Of a stretch of DNA of 64,000 bases, positions 40,867 to 52,018 are shown piece after piece. The position numbers and the translations under genes are program-made. The notes below the pieces were generated by a model. The model was not told the origin of the DNA. It searched no databases and saw nothing but the letters and a program-made list of their open reading frames with translations. Each line of letters opens with the position of its first letter. Within the stretch, counting starts at the first letter, position 1. Location: the NCBI RefSeq assembly GCF_000372725.1, contig NW_005199241.1, forward strand, positions 19,033 to 83,032, written 5' to 3'. The stretch is from Emiliania huxleyi CCMP1516. Lineage: Eukaryota; Haptophyta; Isochrysidales; Noelaerhabdaceae.

Positions 40867-43553
40867 CTAGTGAACATCCTCCTCTTCCATCGGCTCGCCG
40901 TCCCGCGGCGTCTCTGGCGGCGGCGGCTGCGCCGCGAGCAGAGAGAGCAGGACCTCGTCCGTCGAGAGCCGCGAGAGGAAGCCGCTCAGCGAGGTGCCGC
41001 CTACCCCCGCGGGGCAGTCGGCCACCAGCACGCACAGCTGCGCCGCCACGCCCCGGATGGCGACGCTCCCCTCCTTCGACCGCCCAGACCCAATCCCCAT
41101 GGCAGCCAGCACCTCGCCCGGCTTGGCGCACAGCGCCGCGGCGTCGCCAAAGTGCAAGTGCAGCGCGCGGCACGCAGCAGCGAACTGGCGCGACGAGACG
41201 GCGCCGCTCCGCTTGGTGTCGAGGTTGGCGAGCATCAGCACGAGGTAGTCGCGATACGGAAGCAGCGGCGCCAGCTGCGGTACCGCCAGGCGGAAGCGGC
41301 CGAGGAGGAAAGCCTGGTAGCGAACCGTCGGCGACCCACCCCAATCCCGGCCGAGAAGGAAGCCGCGCATCGGCGGGAGCAGCATCGGCGGCGCGCGCAG
41401 CACGCACCGCGTCTCCTCCTCCCACACATCGACGGGCAGCTCGCCCGTCGCCCCCCGGTCGGCCGCCTATTCACGGCAGAGCACGCCGCTCAAGACATCT
41501 AGACGCCGTCCCGCCCGCCAACGCACAGAGGCGGTCGCTGGTAAGCGGCTAGCAGCTCGTCGCGCTGCACCAAGATGGTGGAGGCAAGGAGGTATTCTTG
41601 CCGCTGCGCCACGCGCAACCGCGGCAGCTCATCCGCGTCGAAGGACACGAACCGCAACCCTCCGAACGGGTGCTCCGCCGTCGCTCCCTCCTCCTCCTCC
41701 TCGTCGGCGCTTGGCAGTGCCGCGGCGGCGGGCGTGGCGTCGATCGGCGGGGGGTTCAAGGCCGGGTCGGAGGGGCACGAGCCCGCCGCGCCGAGCAGCG
41801 CATACGCGCCTTTATTGAGCGTCTTGCCCGCGTAGTTTGATGCGGAGAAGACAGTCGCGAGGTGCCTCCCCGGCCCGTACGGCCAGTGGAAGCCTTCCGG
41901 CACCTGCGGTTGGGGCGGGCGGCGGGTAGGTGGTGTGAGGGTGGCAAGCGGCGGCAAGACTAGAGCTAGCGGCAGGGATTAACTACCTCCTCGTGCGACC
42001 GGAGGATGAGCCCGAGCCCGCTCCGCTCGAGGAAGCCGGCGGCCACGTCGGCGCCGAAGAGGCACCCGCCGCCACGGTATGGGTTCGGCTTGACGCCGGG
42101 CTCGGTGCCCGGGTCATTCCAGAGGGCCGAGTGGATCGGGCGCAACTCCTTCTCCCGCGCCGCCATCGCGACGAGTTTCGCGCGCATGTGAGGGTGCACT
42201 AGGCCGCCCGGACGGCCAAACCCGAGCAGACTGGCCTGCGAGAGGGGAGAGGGGGTTGGGGGGAGTGGCGGGGCACGATCCGAGCGAAGCGTGAGGGGAA
42301 AGCGTCGGGCCTGGTTGACGGTGTACTCCTTGCGCGGCAGCCGCTCGAGCTGCTCGAGCGTCATCTCGTCGTCCACGCCGCCGTGCAGGACGAGCACCTG
42401 CCAGGGAGGGGAGGGCGGCTGGCCCGGCGTGGCGGTGGGAGGAGAGAGTTGGGAGGAAGTCATTGGGTGACAATGGCGGCGGCCGACGAGCGCGCGCCTT
42501 GTCGTTGAGGATCGTGGCGATGGGAAGATGGTCGAAGGCCTCGGAGAAGAGCTCGTAGGCGGTCGCGCCTAGGACCGTTCCAGGCAGCCTCCAAGGAAGA
42601 CTCCCCGGGGAAGGCGGCTCGGAGATCGCGGCGGCGCCGTCGTCCGGGCCGTACTTTGCGTTGCACTCGGCCTGGAAGCCGCACTGCGAGTGGACGGACC
42701 GCTCCTCGTGGTTGCCTGCGGAGGTATCGTGACGCGTCACGAGTGTGGCAAGGAAGAGGACCCCGCCCCACACGCGCCTCGGTTGAGGAAGACGCTGTTC
42801 GGGAGCAGCAGCTGGAAGGCAAACAGCGTGAGGGCGACCTCGACGCTCGCCGGGCCGCGGTCGACAAAGTCGCCATTGAAGACGTACGGCCGCGTGGCGG
42901 ACGGGAAGCCTTGGCTGCGAAAGATGTGCAGCAGGTCTCCGAACTGGCCGTGCAGGTCGCCGACGACAGTGACGGCGCAGCCGGTCGGCACGTGGTAGCG
43001 CCGCACGTTTGGGAACTAAAATGCGAGAACCGCGTTTTCAGTGTGGCGGGCAATTGTCGCGGGCAAGATGACGTCCTTGCCTGAGCCAGCAGGGTCGTAA
43101 TCTCTCGCAGCAAGCGGGCCACGTACTGCAGTGTCGGCAGCGCGCCGGCGCTCAGTTCAGCGACGAGGTCGAGGACGGACGCCTGGCCGGTCAGCGGTAC
43201 GGGTAAAGCACCAATGTCGTCAACATGGCATCCACGCTATGGCTCACCTCTGTCAACGGCAGCTGGAGCTCGCGAAGAAGCGTTTCGCCGGCTGGCAGCC
43301 AGATAGAGGTGCCCGGCGGAGTGTCGTGACTCTCCTCCATACGCCGCTCAAGCGTAACTGGCTCTCGCTGCGCCAATAGTGCGGCCAGATACTCCGGCAG
43401 TGCGCCCGTTGCCCCGTCAGTTGCCCCGACCGACCAGACACGCTGCGCTGCGGAGAGTTGCCTCTTTATTCCACGCCAAATCGAGTCACCGCCAGAATCG
43501 GAACGACTGTGCGATGATAGTCCGTTCCGAGGAGTGCGCGGGGTGCTAGGCAT
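40867..43553 (-). CDS. PPEF/PP7-like Ser/Thr phosphatase with EF-hand-like C terminus
   Basis: Metal-dependent PPP-family phosphatase. Eight inferred exons (43553-43248, 43182-43081, 43015-42778, 42715-42498, 42397-42311, 42235-41987, 41903-41523, 41466-40867) give 726 residues in phase. The catalytic motifs are complete: [47 protein letters not shown] and FSASNYAG. An insertion follows the NHE motif, and a long acidic loop ([12 protein letters not shown]) follows SASNY. The C-terminal 200 residues contain [17 protein letters not shown], an EF-hand-like calcium loop, as in PPEF/PP7 proteins. Four introns are GC-AG and three GT-AG; the exon 7/8 junction is the least certain. Calcium control is inferred from the EF-hand. 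Confidence 0.87.
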
Positions 43554-43714
43554 GGCATTTGATTCTTGAGCTCTTTTCGAAGCAAGTCCGGGACTGGGGG
43601 GTTGGTCGGAGGGCGTCCCATTTGGGCGTCCCACTTGTGTGGAAAAAAGAAATTGGACCCAAGAAATTGGACGGGGTAATGACTGCACTCCAAGTGCTCC
43701 AAGTGCGCTGCCTC

Positions 43715-44769
43715 TCACATCGAGCCTAGGAGGGAGGCGAGTGTGCCGTCGCCGTCAGCGAACAGGTCCTCGTTGTCGAGATAGATGTGAACGGTCGGCA
43801 TTGGCGCGCGCAGCCTCTCGCTCCGCGCGAGCGGGTGGTACACGTGCACCTCGATCTTGGGCGAGACGAGGTAGCGGAGCCCCGAGCGCACAAGCAGGCT
43901 GAAGTCGTCAAATATCTCAAAGTTGGTGAAGGCGGGGGCGACGAAGAGGGCGGCGCCTGCGGGCGCGGCGTGGCGCGGCGGTCTGATCACGGAGGCACGC
44001 CAGCCGGCGCTGGGTGCGGACGGCAGCGGCGGGTGCGCGCGCCGCCCGAGCCGTCGAGCAGGTAGTCCGACTCGGCCACGAGCCTCCAGAGGTCGGCGTG
44101 CATCTCCTGGACGGTGGGGGCGAAGGTGACCTCCGACGACTTGGTGTGCAGCAGCGAGCGGCCCAGCGCGACGAACGTCTCGTCGTCCGTCGCGGCGTCG
44201 TCCGCGTCGGCGTCGATGTCGCCGATCTCGCAAGCCATCAGCGCGCCCGTGAACCACGTCATCATCTGCTCGAGGGCCGCCTCGCGCGTGGTGCTGGCGG
44301 CGGCCTCTCTGGCGGGCGACGGCGGCGGCTCGAGCGACGAGGCGGCCGTGGGCTCGACGACCACCCGGATGGCCGCGTCCGCTGTCGCCTGCTCCGTCGC
44401 CGGCAGCGTGACGGAGCAGGCGTCTGATCTGCAAAGGTCAGCGCAGCTGTTCATGTACTCCAGGACGAGCGCCGCGTCCGCCGTCGCCTCGATCGGCAGG
44501 GTCGCCTCTCGTCGCGTCTGCGTCTTCTGTGTCTCAACCACTTGGGACCAGAAGGCTGCGATCGCGGCGGCTGCGCTGAGGCCGCCAGAGCCGGCCGTCG
44601 CGGCCGCGGCCGCCGGCGCCGCGCGAGCCGCTGGCGTGCACGCAGCGACGGCGGCCCGCGGGCACGCAGCCGGGACGTTGAGGCCGAGCGGGGTCAGCAG
44701 CGCGAGGAGCATCCACGGGCAGAGGAGCCGTGCAAGGAAAAAAATCTTAGGCGGAACCGCCGCTCGCAT
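43715..44769 (-). CDS. Plastid/secretory-targeted protein of unknown function
   Basis: Exons 44769-44046 and 43956-43715 give 321 residues. Residues 1-45 are a hydrophobic targeting sequence (FFLARLLCPWMLLALLTPLG, then Ala/Pro/Arg-rich), suggestive of plastid or secretory import. The mature part has EYMNSCADLCRSDACSV, MMTWFTGALMACEIGD and, after an 89-bp GC-AG intron, FVAPAFTNFEIFDDFSLLVR and PKIEVHVYHPLA. The last two blocks loosely resemble DUF1415 proteins, but I would not assign the family on this. It ends with the acidic EDLFADGDGT. Four cysteines in the middle could bind metal or form disulfides. Confidence 0.65.
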
Positions 44770-44896
44770 AGTTGTAGTCTCTTGATCCAAATAAGAAAAC
44801 AGCACGCGCTGGTACACTTCTTTCCTATGCGGTCTTCGAATGATGAAATGAAACACAACCGGAAAGAAGATCGTTCCCACCGCCCGCCATGTGCCG

Positions 44897-45766
44897 TCAT
44901 CGAATGAATTGGTCCACGTAATCTGCGCCCAAGCCAACGTGCTTGTAGTGCGCACGCGCCTTCTCCAGCTTTGTGAAGACATCGTCGAAGCCGAGCACGG
45001 TGGCGGGGTCGTCGGGGTCGCAGTACAAGAGGGCGCCCGTCACGTGGAAGAGCGTAATCATCTCCTCCTCCCCGACCACGAGCGTGTGCGTCTCGCCGGG
45101 TGGCTCAAAGACGTACGTGCCAGCCTGCGCCTCCCACGCGTGCTCCTTGTAGCCCCACGTCCCGCGGATCGTGTGGGCGTGCACCGGCGACGAGTGTCGG
45201 TGGCAGCCGAGCGTGCCACCGCCGACGAAGCGCAGAAGATTGACGTAGTAGCCTTGGCTCACGCACAGGCAAAGCGGCCGGAAGGAAAGGCAATCCGTCT
45301 GCGGCACCCACAGGCGCTCGTCGTCCGTGTCGCTGATAGCCGGGACGACGATATCAGGCAGCGCCTCCGCCGGCGCCGCCATCTGTGGCGGTCCGCCGCT
45401 GCGAGACTCGCGCGCCTCAAGGATGGATGGCAGCTCGTTGGGATCGCGGGTGCTGCTGCCGCTGCTGTCGCCGCCGCTGCTGCCGCTGCTGCCGCCGCCG
45501 CCGCCGCTGCCGCTGCGAGAGCTCAGGACAAACAACCCGCTCATTGCCACTGCCAGCACACTGCCGTCGAGGATGCCGACATCGCGGAGAGTCCACTCTG
45601 ACCACGTGTCCGGCTCGACGAGTCTGGGCGCCCACTGCCTCGACGCCAGTAGCAGTGGTCTCGGTGCTGGTGCTGCGGCGATGGCAAAGCAGTGCACCTC
45701 GTTTACGGCGAGAAGCAACAACAACGAGGAGCGCCTCGAAAGTGGTGCGGGACGCGGTGCGGGCAT
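44897..45766 (-). CDS. Cupin, 2,4'-dihydroxyacetophenone dioxygenase-like
   Basis: A 289-residue protein from ATG 45766. A hydrophobic leader (RRSSLLLLLAVNEVHCFA) and a possible membrane helix (VLAVAMSGLFVLSS) precede the cupin. The metal-binding cupin box is CHRHSSPVHAHTIRG, followed by EAQAGTYVFEPPGETHTLVV and EMITLFHVTGALLYCD, then DVFTKLEKARAHYKHVGLG, the tail seen in dihydroxyacetophenone dioxygenase and related cupins. His residues in HRH, HAH and ETH would hold a metal ion. Natural substrate unknown. It shares a 175-bp divergent promoter with the GT49-sulfotransferase gene. Confidence 0.85.
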   Translation of the reverse strand: MPAPRPAPLSRRSSLLLLLAVNEVHCFAIAAAPAPRPLLLASRQWAPRLVEPDTWSEWTLRDVGILDGSVLAVAMSGLFVLSSRSGSGGGGGSSGSSGGDSSGSSTRDPNELPSILEARESRSGGPPQMAAPAEALPDIVVPAISDTDDERLWVPQTDCLSFRPLCLCVSQGYYVNLLRFVGGGTLGCHRHSSPVHAHTIRGTWGYKEHAWEAQAGTYVFEPPGETHTLVVGEEEMITLFHVTGALLYCDPDDPATVLGFDDVFTKLEKARAHYKHVGLGADYVDQFIR

Positions 45767-45776
45767 GCCAACCCGG

Positions 45777-45851
45777 CTAAAAGAATTGTTACGCGCTCGA
45801 CAATTTTCCCTCGAAAAGAATTTTTCTCCCTCACTAAAAGAATTCAATTTT
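45777..45851. promoter_or_regulatory. Triple AAAAGAATT motif in divergent promoter
   Basis: AAAAGAATTGTT, TCGAAAAGAATTTTTC and AAAAGAATTCAATTTTCC occur within 75 bp, between the cupin start (45766, minus) and the fusion-protein start (45942, plus). This is the densest cluster of the motif in the window. Confidence 0.5.
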
Positions 45852-45941
45852 CCTCGCCTGCGCAGTTCGCGGCGAAGCGCCCGCCGATTTCGCACGCGCG
45901 GTGGGGGCGCCTCGCCCGCCAGGGCCTCCTCCCTCACCGCT

Positions 45942-48900
45942 ATGAGGATGCCGGTGGCCGTCGCCGTGCTGGGCATGGCGAGCGGGGTGGCGGCCGCCGG
46001 CGCATTCGACCCTCTCTCCAACGTCTGCCTGCTCACCATCATGACGCAGGAGCGGCTTGCCTCGCTGCACCGCATGTTGCTCTCGTGGGACGGCTGGGTC
46101 TCCATCGCAATGCTCGTCGAGGCGGACGAGTACGCCTCGCTCGCCGGTGCGGGCCCAGACATGGCGCTGCGCTACCGTGGCAGGTCCGTCGCGGCGCCAG
46201 AGCGCGTGGCGCTCGCCCTGGTAAGTGACGTCGGCTACCGCGCCCCGTCCAACCGCTTCCCCTACAACCTACTGCGCAACGCGGCGCTGCGAGGGTGCGA
46301 GGCGACGTACGTGTTCGCGGCCGACGTAGACTTTGTTCCCTACCCGGTGCGACCGTCGGCGCGGCTGCGCTCGCGCCTCGAAGAGCTCGAGGTGCGGCCC
46401 GGCTCGAAGAACGTCCTCGTCGTCGCCGCCTTTGAGCAAGTCGGGCCGCGGCCGAGCGAGGCGGAGGGTGCGGCGCTGGACAAGCCGGCACTGCGCCAGC
46501 TCGTCGGCTCGGGCGATCTGATCTCCTTTGCCTCGGCCGTCTACGAGCGTGGACACGAGTGCGACCAGGCGAGCGTGATCTACTGCTGCTACCCCTGCCC
46601 CGCTGGCACCGATGCCGCCACCAGCGCCACCAGCTCCGCCCGAGTCGCCGTCGCGGTGGCCAACAGCACCGCCCGTTCATCTCACAGCCGCTCCGCTCGC
46701 CACCCTCGCTCCAGGTGCACACCTTCCTCTCAGCAGACACGCCTTTTGCCACTGAGTATCGGTTTGGGTGCGAGCCCTACACCATCGTACCTCGCGCCGA
46801 CGCACACGCCTACGAGGAGACCTTCGTGGGCTATGGCAAGGACCGGGTCTCCTGGAACTACGAGCTGGCCGCCAAGCAAGCAGCGTGGCACGTGGTGGGC
46901 TCCATCCTTAGCCTCCCCTCTCCGGCCTGTGCTTGCGCTCAGCCGAGCGCTATAAGCCGACTCTGACCTTGTGCACGCAGGTGCCCGACGTCTTTCTGGT
47001 CCACTTCAACACCTACGATGAGGCCAAGCCAAAGGCAAAGTACGGCCACTTTCCGACCGACTGGCTCATCGGGGAGAGCTGCTGGCCGCCCTTTCGCGAC
47101 CGCGTCGCCGCCGCGTACAACTACTCGTACTATACGTGCCACCAGGCCAGCATCGATGCCATGAGCGACCGTCGGCTGTCCAGCTGCGTCGCAGAGGCTG
47201 AGCGCGTCTGTGTTGCGCCCTACTGTGTGCCTCCGACAACCACCTTCCGCCCAGCCGCCGCCGACCCGGCTGCTAAGGCGGCAGTGTCGCCCGGCCGCCC
47301 CTTCACGCTTCCACCGCCACCGCCTCCGGCACCAGTGCGTTACCCTGGGCCCGCAGTGGTGATGCTCGGCTGCGAGGGATGCGGCGTCGTCGAGATGTTC
47401 CGCACGCTTTCTCGAGTCGGCGGCATGGCGGCCGCGGGGGCCGACGCTTCGGAGCCGAGCTGGCGAGACCGGCAGGTCAACTTTTTTGACGTCGAGGCGC
47501 GCTTCCTCCTCGGCCAGGAGTGGTACCTGCGCCGCTGGCCGCTCATCGACGGCGGGGAGCCGCGCGGCATCGACGGCTCCGGCTCGTACCTGCACTCCTC
47601 CGAGGCGATGCTCCGACTCCCGGCGACGCTGCGGCCCTCCACGACACTGCTTGTGTTGCTGCGCGACCCTGCTTCACGCGCCGCGGTGCGATGGCGCGAG
47701 CTTCGCCGTCGGCAGGACTACGCTCGCGGCGCAACCTACGCAGGCAAGCTGTACGCCGAGGCGTCTGCGCTTCTGCGCTGTATCGAGCCATCGGCGCTGA
47801 GCGGCGGCATGGGAGACGGTGGCGGCGGGCAGAAGCGCCAGGAGGCGCAGTCCGAGGTGGCGGCACGCTCGACGGGGGATGGCGCGGCGAGCGAGCTAAG
47901 CAGCGAGCGCTGGGAGAAATGTGCACTGATCGCCTCGGGACTTCGCTCGTCCGTGGTCGGCGGAGGAATCTACGAGCCTCAGCTGCGTGCGTGGTTCGCC
48001 GCGGCGCGAGCGTTTCGGTGGGTCGTGCTTCCTGCGGAGGCTCTTGCCGAGCCTACCGCCGCGCACGCCGCCCTCGAACGCCTCGGCCTAGCGCGGCCCG
48101 AGTGCGTCGCACAGGATCTCTCGGACCGCCTTGCGGCCCCACCAAACAGCACAGCGGCTGAAGAAGGGCCTGTCGCTCCAGCACACGGCCGCAGAGTGCA
48201 CCGCACCATTCACGCGGCAACCGCGGCGGGGGCCAGCATTGCCGCCGCGAGACAGGCCGCCGAGGACATGCTGCGCGCCTTTTTCGCGCGATACAACGGC
48301 CGGCTTGCGCCGCTCCTGGTCGAGGTCGATCCAGAGTCGCAGGCCCTCTGGCGTGCCGCCGCTTGGCTGCCCCGTGGCGATGAGGCGGAACAGGCGATCG
48401 GCGCGACGGGTCGCCGCGCGCTTCTCGCGTCAATGGCCTCGCTGAGAGCCGCGCTAGTCGCCAGTGGGGAGCCGCCAGAGGCCTCAGCTGTCGGCGCCGG
48501 CCGGTGGCTCGGAAGCGCGCCGAGACCGCGGGTCTTCTTGCTCGGGCCTCGTGAAGCAGCCGCTGAGGTGCTCACTGCCACACTGCACGGCGGGCAAGAG
48601 CATGGCACTTGCGTCGGGGCTCTCAGCCTTTTCGATGACGACACACGCTACCTTGGTGGCCTCGCCCGCGCCGCTTCCCGCCTGATGCGACGAGCTGACC
48701 TGCTCACCTCGGCTACCATCTCGAATGGGACAGCGCTGGGCAGGCCCTGCGCTCACCTCGTTGACACCACCGCCTACTTGCACACCCGTTGGGCTGCGGC
48801 GCGCATCCGCTCAGCGCTCCCGCCTGCTGAGCAGCTGCGCTTCATCGCCGTGCTGCGGGATCCGGCGGAGCTCGCACTCCGACACTGGCGTGCGTTGCGG

Positions 48901-49648
48901 GGCGCTGTTGCGGCGCGGCTCGCGCCGAGTCGCTTGCTCCGCGGCTCGGACGGTTTGCCCGGTGCCGTTCGACGCGGCGCCGCCCCAAACGCCAGCCGCG
49001 CTGGCAGCGCTTCAGCCAGCGTCTTGGGGTACCAGAGGTACTTCAACGGGAGCACGCTCGCGCGCAAGGTGCGCGACGAGGCGACGGCCATTCGCGGTTG
49101 CTTGCGAGGGAGGGGTGCCGCCGTCGGCGGCGTAAGCTTTGACGATTGGAAGGCGTGCACCACGCTGCAGTGCAACTGGATGGAGTGCCTCCTCGCCTGG
49201 GGCATGTACGCACCGCAGCTGCGCGGCTGGCTAGGCCTCTTCAGCCCGCGGCAGTTTTTACTGCTCGAGGCGACGCAGTTGACAGCGGAGCCTCGCGCTG
49301 TCGCTGCGCAGGTCGCCAACCCTCCCTGCCCGGCCCGCTGCGCTCCCTCGCCCTCTCGCGCACATTGCCTCACATGTCTCCACCCCTCCGCGCTCCCGCA
49401 CGCAGCTCGCCGACTTCATGCAGCTGCCCCCGCTCACCGACACGCTCGTCGAAGGGATCGCGGCGCGCGAGGCGGCGGCTCGCGCGCCACCCGGTCAGAG
49501 CAAGCAGGCGGTGGCTCTGCTGCGGTCCTTTTACGCTGACCACAACCCGTCGGTCCGAGCGCTCTTCGAGGCGATGGCTCGACCGGGGGCGTGGCGCAGC
49601 GCGGGGTGGCTCAGCACGGCGGCGCCCGCCCGGACGACCAAGGCGTAA
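45942..49648 (+). CDS. GT49 (LARGE-like) glycosyltransferase fused to two sulfotransferase-like domains
   Basis: Exons 45942-46568, 46715-46894, 46981-49311 and 49406-49648 give 1126 residues. A signal peptide or anchor (MRMPVAVAVLGMASGVAAA) opens the chain. The GT49 part shows LRNAALRGCEATYVFAADVD with a DVD metal-binding motif, then YEETFVGYGKDRVSW and VPDVFLVHFNTYDEAK. Two sulfotransferase-like domains follow. The first has VVMLGCEGCGVVEMF (PAPS-loop position) and LVLLRDPASRAAVRW. The second has VFLLGPREAAAEVL, IAVLRDPAELALRHW and a Cys-rich DWKACTTLQCNWMEC before its end. The first intron is GC-AG, the other two GT-AG. A Golgi enzyme building sulfated glycans, for example for scales or surface polysaccharide, is the natural inference. 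Whether both sulfotransferase sites are active is unclear. Confidence 0.85.
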
Positions 49649-50080
49649 GAGCTTGTGGTTCTCGGCGCATGATGTCGTGTGAAAGATTCGAGAGAGATAG
49701 TGCATTTAGTGCCCCCCGCGGCGACGCCGAACGGCGCGATGCTCGGCGAGGGCGTTGTTGTCGAGGCGTGTTAGGTGCTTCAGCTTGTGCGGACACGCCC
49801 GGGGCCCGAGGTGGCCGCGTGCGCGAGCCGAGGGACGAGGGTGCACAGCGGATACCATAAGCCTCCTCGATCTAGAGCGCAGAGGTGCGGTCGCGGGTCT
49901 CGGTGTTTCGCTAGGCCCCTTGGGCGGCCGATCGCGATACGCGAAAAACGCCGGAACTTCCCCAAAGTTGCAGCTCCGTTTGCAACCCTGCCCTCTCGCG
50001 AGCGTCACGGCTCACGCGCGCGCGCGCGTCGGCGTAAATCTTTTACAAGCCGACACGAACATTTCAGGCAGTTATTATAG
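49649..50080. other. Intergenic between convergent genes
   Basis: No gene seen. A short CGCGCG run sits near 50018. Confidence 0.5.
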
Positions 50081-52018
50081 TTAACGATTCTTCAAAATGT
50101 CTCTCACAGTTCCCGAAAGGGCGATCACAGCGGCCTGCTGATCGCAACTAAGGCCATCGCCCGAGCCAGAGGCGAGGTCGGAGGTCGTTGGCGGAGTCGG
50201 TCTGACCACAGGCAACGCGCCACGGTCGGCATCGGGCGCATCGCCGACGCCGCAGAGAGACTTCACAACTCTGCTGGCGGGCCCCCACCGGTCGGCGTCG
50301 CCCTCGAGAGTGCCATCGGCGCGAGCGGCGTCGCGAGCGGCAAGCCCGACGAGGACGTGGATGTGAGGCGTGATCGAGTTGTTGCCGTAGGCGCAGGGCG
50401 TCGCGTGGAGCACCTTCGAGGCCGCTGCCTGGCGCACCTTGAAGAGGCTCGCGTCGAAGCGTCCCCGCTGCTCGCCGCCCGGGCGGGGAGGGTGCAGGTT
50501 CAGGCTCCACAGGTCGTTCAGGTCCGCCTCGCCGTCGAAGCCGCCAAAGCAGTGCAGCGTCAGGCCGTCCGCGCACAGCCCGAGGCACGCGCGCGCGGGA
50601 GGGCCGACGGGAAACGGTCCGTCCGGCGCGCCGCCCGCGCCGCCTGCGGCCTGCGCCTTGCTCGGCAGGGCGAGGCGCCTCGGCGGCCGCACGTCCTCTC
50701 CGCCGCGCAGCAGCCACGCGTCGGCGGGAGGGACGAAGCCGAAGTCCTCCCCGACGCCGCCGAACACGACAAGGCCGACGCCGCGGACGGCCGCCGCGGC
50801 GCCGTCGATGCGGGGGCTCGGGTGCGGCGGCGTGTCGGTGGGGAGGGGGACGGAGGACCAGGTGGCCGTCCGCAGGTCGAGGGAGGAGAGGGTGCGCCTC
50901 GTGATGAGCGTCTCGTCTTGGCCAGAAAAGATGAGCAACGTCGCGTCGCTCACCACACCGCCCGAGTGGTGCGCCCGCTTGACCGCGGGCCCGCTCGTCG
51001 CCAGCTCAACCCACTCGCAGCCTCCGCCCCCTCCCCCGCCGCCCCCGCCGCCCCCGCCTCCGCCGCCTCCGCCGCCTCCGCCGCCTCCGCCGCCTCCGCC
51101 GCCTCCGCCGCCTCCGCCGCCTCCGCCGCCTCCGCCGTGCGGCCGCAGCAGCCACGTGTCGCCGAGCACGCCGCCCGACGAGAGGCCGCCGTGAAGGACG
51201 AGGGAGCGGTCTGCAGGCCACGAAGCGCAAACGTGCGAGGAGCGCGCGGCGGGCGAGGAGGCACCGAGAGGCCGCAGCTGCCTCCAGCAGAGAGGAGGAG
51301 CCGCCGCGTGCTTCGCCGTGCCGGTCGGAGCAGCGAGGCTGGCGCTCCACAGGTCGTCGAAGAGTGCCTCGTTGCCGGCGTCGCCGTCACCGGCGCCGCC
51401 GAAGACTACCATCGGCGGAGCTGCTCCTCCTCCGTGGCCCTCCTCCCAGAGTGTGGCGGTGTGGTAGCAGCGGGCCGGGGGTGCAGCGCAGCCGACGAGC
51501 TCGTCCCAGATCGCCACCCCGGATCGCAGCGTGACCAGGTACGTGGCCTTAAGAGTGTCACCGGAGGAGGAGTCCCGACCGCCGAAAAGGCACAGGCGGT
51601 GCGGCGCGAGCGCGCAGAGCGACGCGCCCGACAGCTTGGGCGCCGCTTGGAGGGCGAGGGTGAAGTTGGTCTTTGCCCGCACAGCCCGCAGTGCACGCAC
51701 AGGGGCCCACCTGGAGGCGCCGCCGCCGGACAGCAGCGATCCCGCCAGAGCGCAGAGCTCCGCTGGACGAAGATCGCTCTCGACCGGCACGCGCTCTCGC
51801 AGCGCCTCGAGCGCCGCAAAGTGCGTGATGTGCGAGGCCGACACCAGATTCATCAGGTGCCGCCACTCTGCAGGCGGTGCTGCGAAGAGGCGCGGCGGCA
51901 GCAGCGCCGAGGCGAGTTCTGCCAGCACCTCCAGTGGCAGCGCGGTGAGCGTGGCGACCTCCTCCGCCTCTTCCTGTGTTGCTGGAGCGGCCTCTGCGTG
52001 AGCGTGGGCGTCTGGCAT
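50081..52018 (-). CDS. Kelch-repeat protein with long poly-glycine tract
   Basis: A 645-residue single-exon protein. The first ATG giving a sensible N terminus is at 52018. Residues 20-60 (LTALPLEVLAELASALLPPR) resemble a degenerate F-box. Kelch blades follow with the characteristic GG and spaced W: LCLFGGRDSSSGD, MVVFGGAGDGD ... DLWSASL, LVLHGGLSSGG ... DTWLL, LLIFSGQDE, LVVFGGVGEDFG and LHCFGGFDGEADLNDLWSLNL. A run of about 40 glycines (coded by 51018-51136) interrupts one blade. Kelch propellers with an F-box often recruit ubiquitin-ligase substrates, but the F-box call is weak. An A-tract (AGAAAAAGAATTCC, 52118) lies 100 bp upstream. Confidence 0.8.
   Translation of the reverse strand: MPDAHAHAEAAPATQEEAEEVATLTALPLEVLAELASALLPPRLFAAPPAEWRHLMNLVSASHITHFAALEALRERVPVESDLRPAELCALAGSLLSGGGASRWAPVRALRAVRAKTNFTLALQAAPKLSGASLCALAPHRLCLFGGRDSSSGDTLKATYLVTLRSGVAIWDELVGCAAPPARCYHTATLWEEGHGGGAAPPMVVFGGAGDGDAGNEALFDDLWSASLAAPTGTAKHAAAPPLCWRQLRPLGASSPAARSSHVCASWPADRSLVLHGGLSSGGVLGDTWLLRPHGGGGGGGGGGGGGGGGGGGGGGGGGGGGGGGGGGGGGGGCEWVELATSGPAVKRAHHSGGVVSDATLLIFSGQDETLITRRTLSSLDLRTATWSSVPLPTDTPPHPSPRIDGAAAAVRGVGLVVFGGVGEDFGFVPPADAWLLRGGEDVRPPRRLALPSKAQAAGGAGGAPDGPFPVGPPARACLGLCADGLTLHCFGGFDGEADLNDLWSLNLHPPRPGGEQRGRFDASLFKVRQAAASKVLHATPCAYGNNSITPHIHVLVGLAARDAARADGTLEGDADRWGPASRVVKSLCGVGDAPDADRGALPVVRPTPPTTSDLASGSGDGLSCDQQAAVIALSGTVRDILKNR
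51018..51136. repeat. GCC/TCC trinucleotide repeat in a kelch coding region
   Basis: Alternating CCGCCC and CCGCCT units run in frame as glycine codons on the minus strand. Length variation would change a linker, not the frame, if it occurs in threes. Confidence 0.9.

Noticed and set aside
41467-41522. Read-through of the phosphatase at exon 7 to a stop at 41499
   Set aside because: The open frame in 41466-40867 continues with an EF-hand-like region, and a 56-bp GT-AG intron restores phase; the exact donor remains uncertain.
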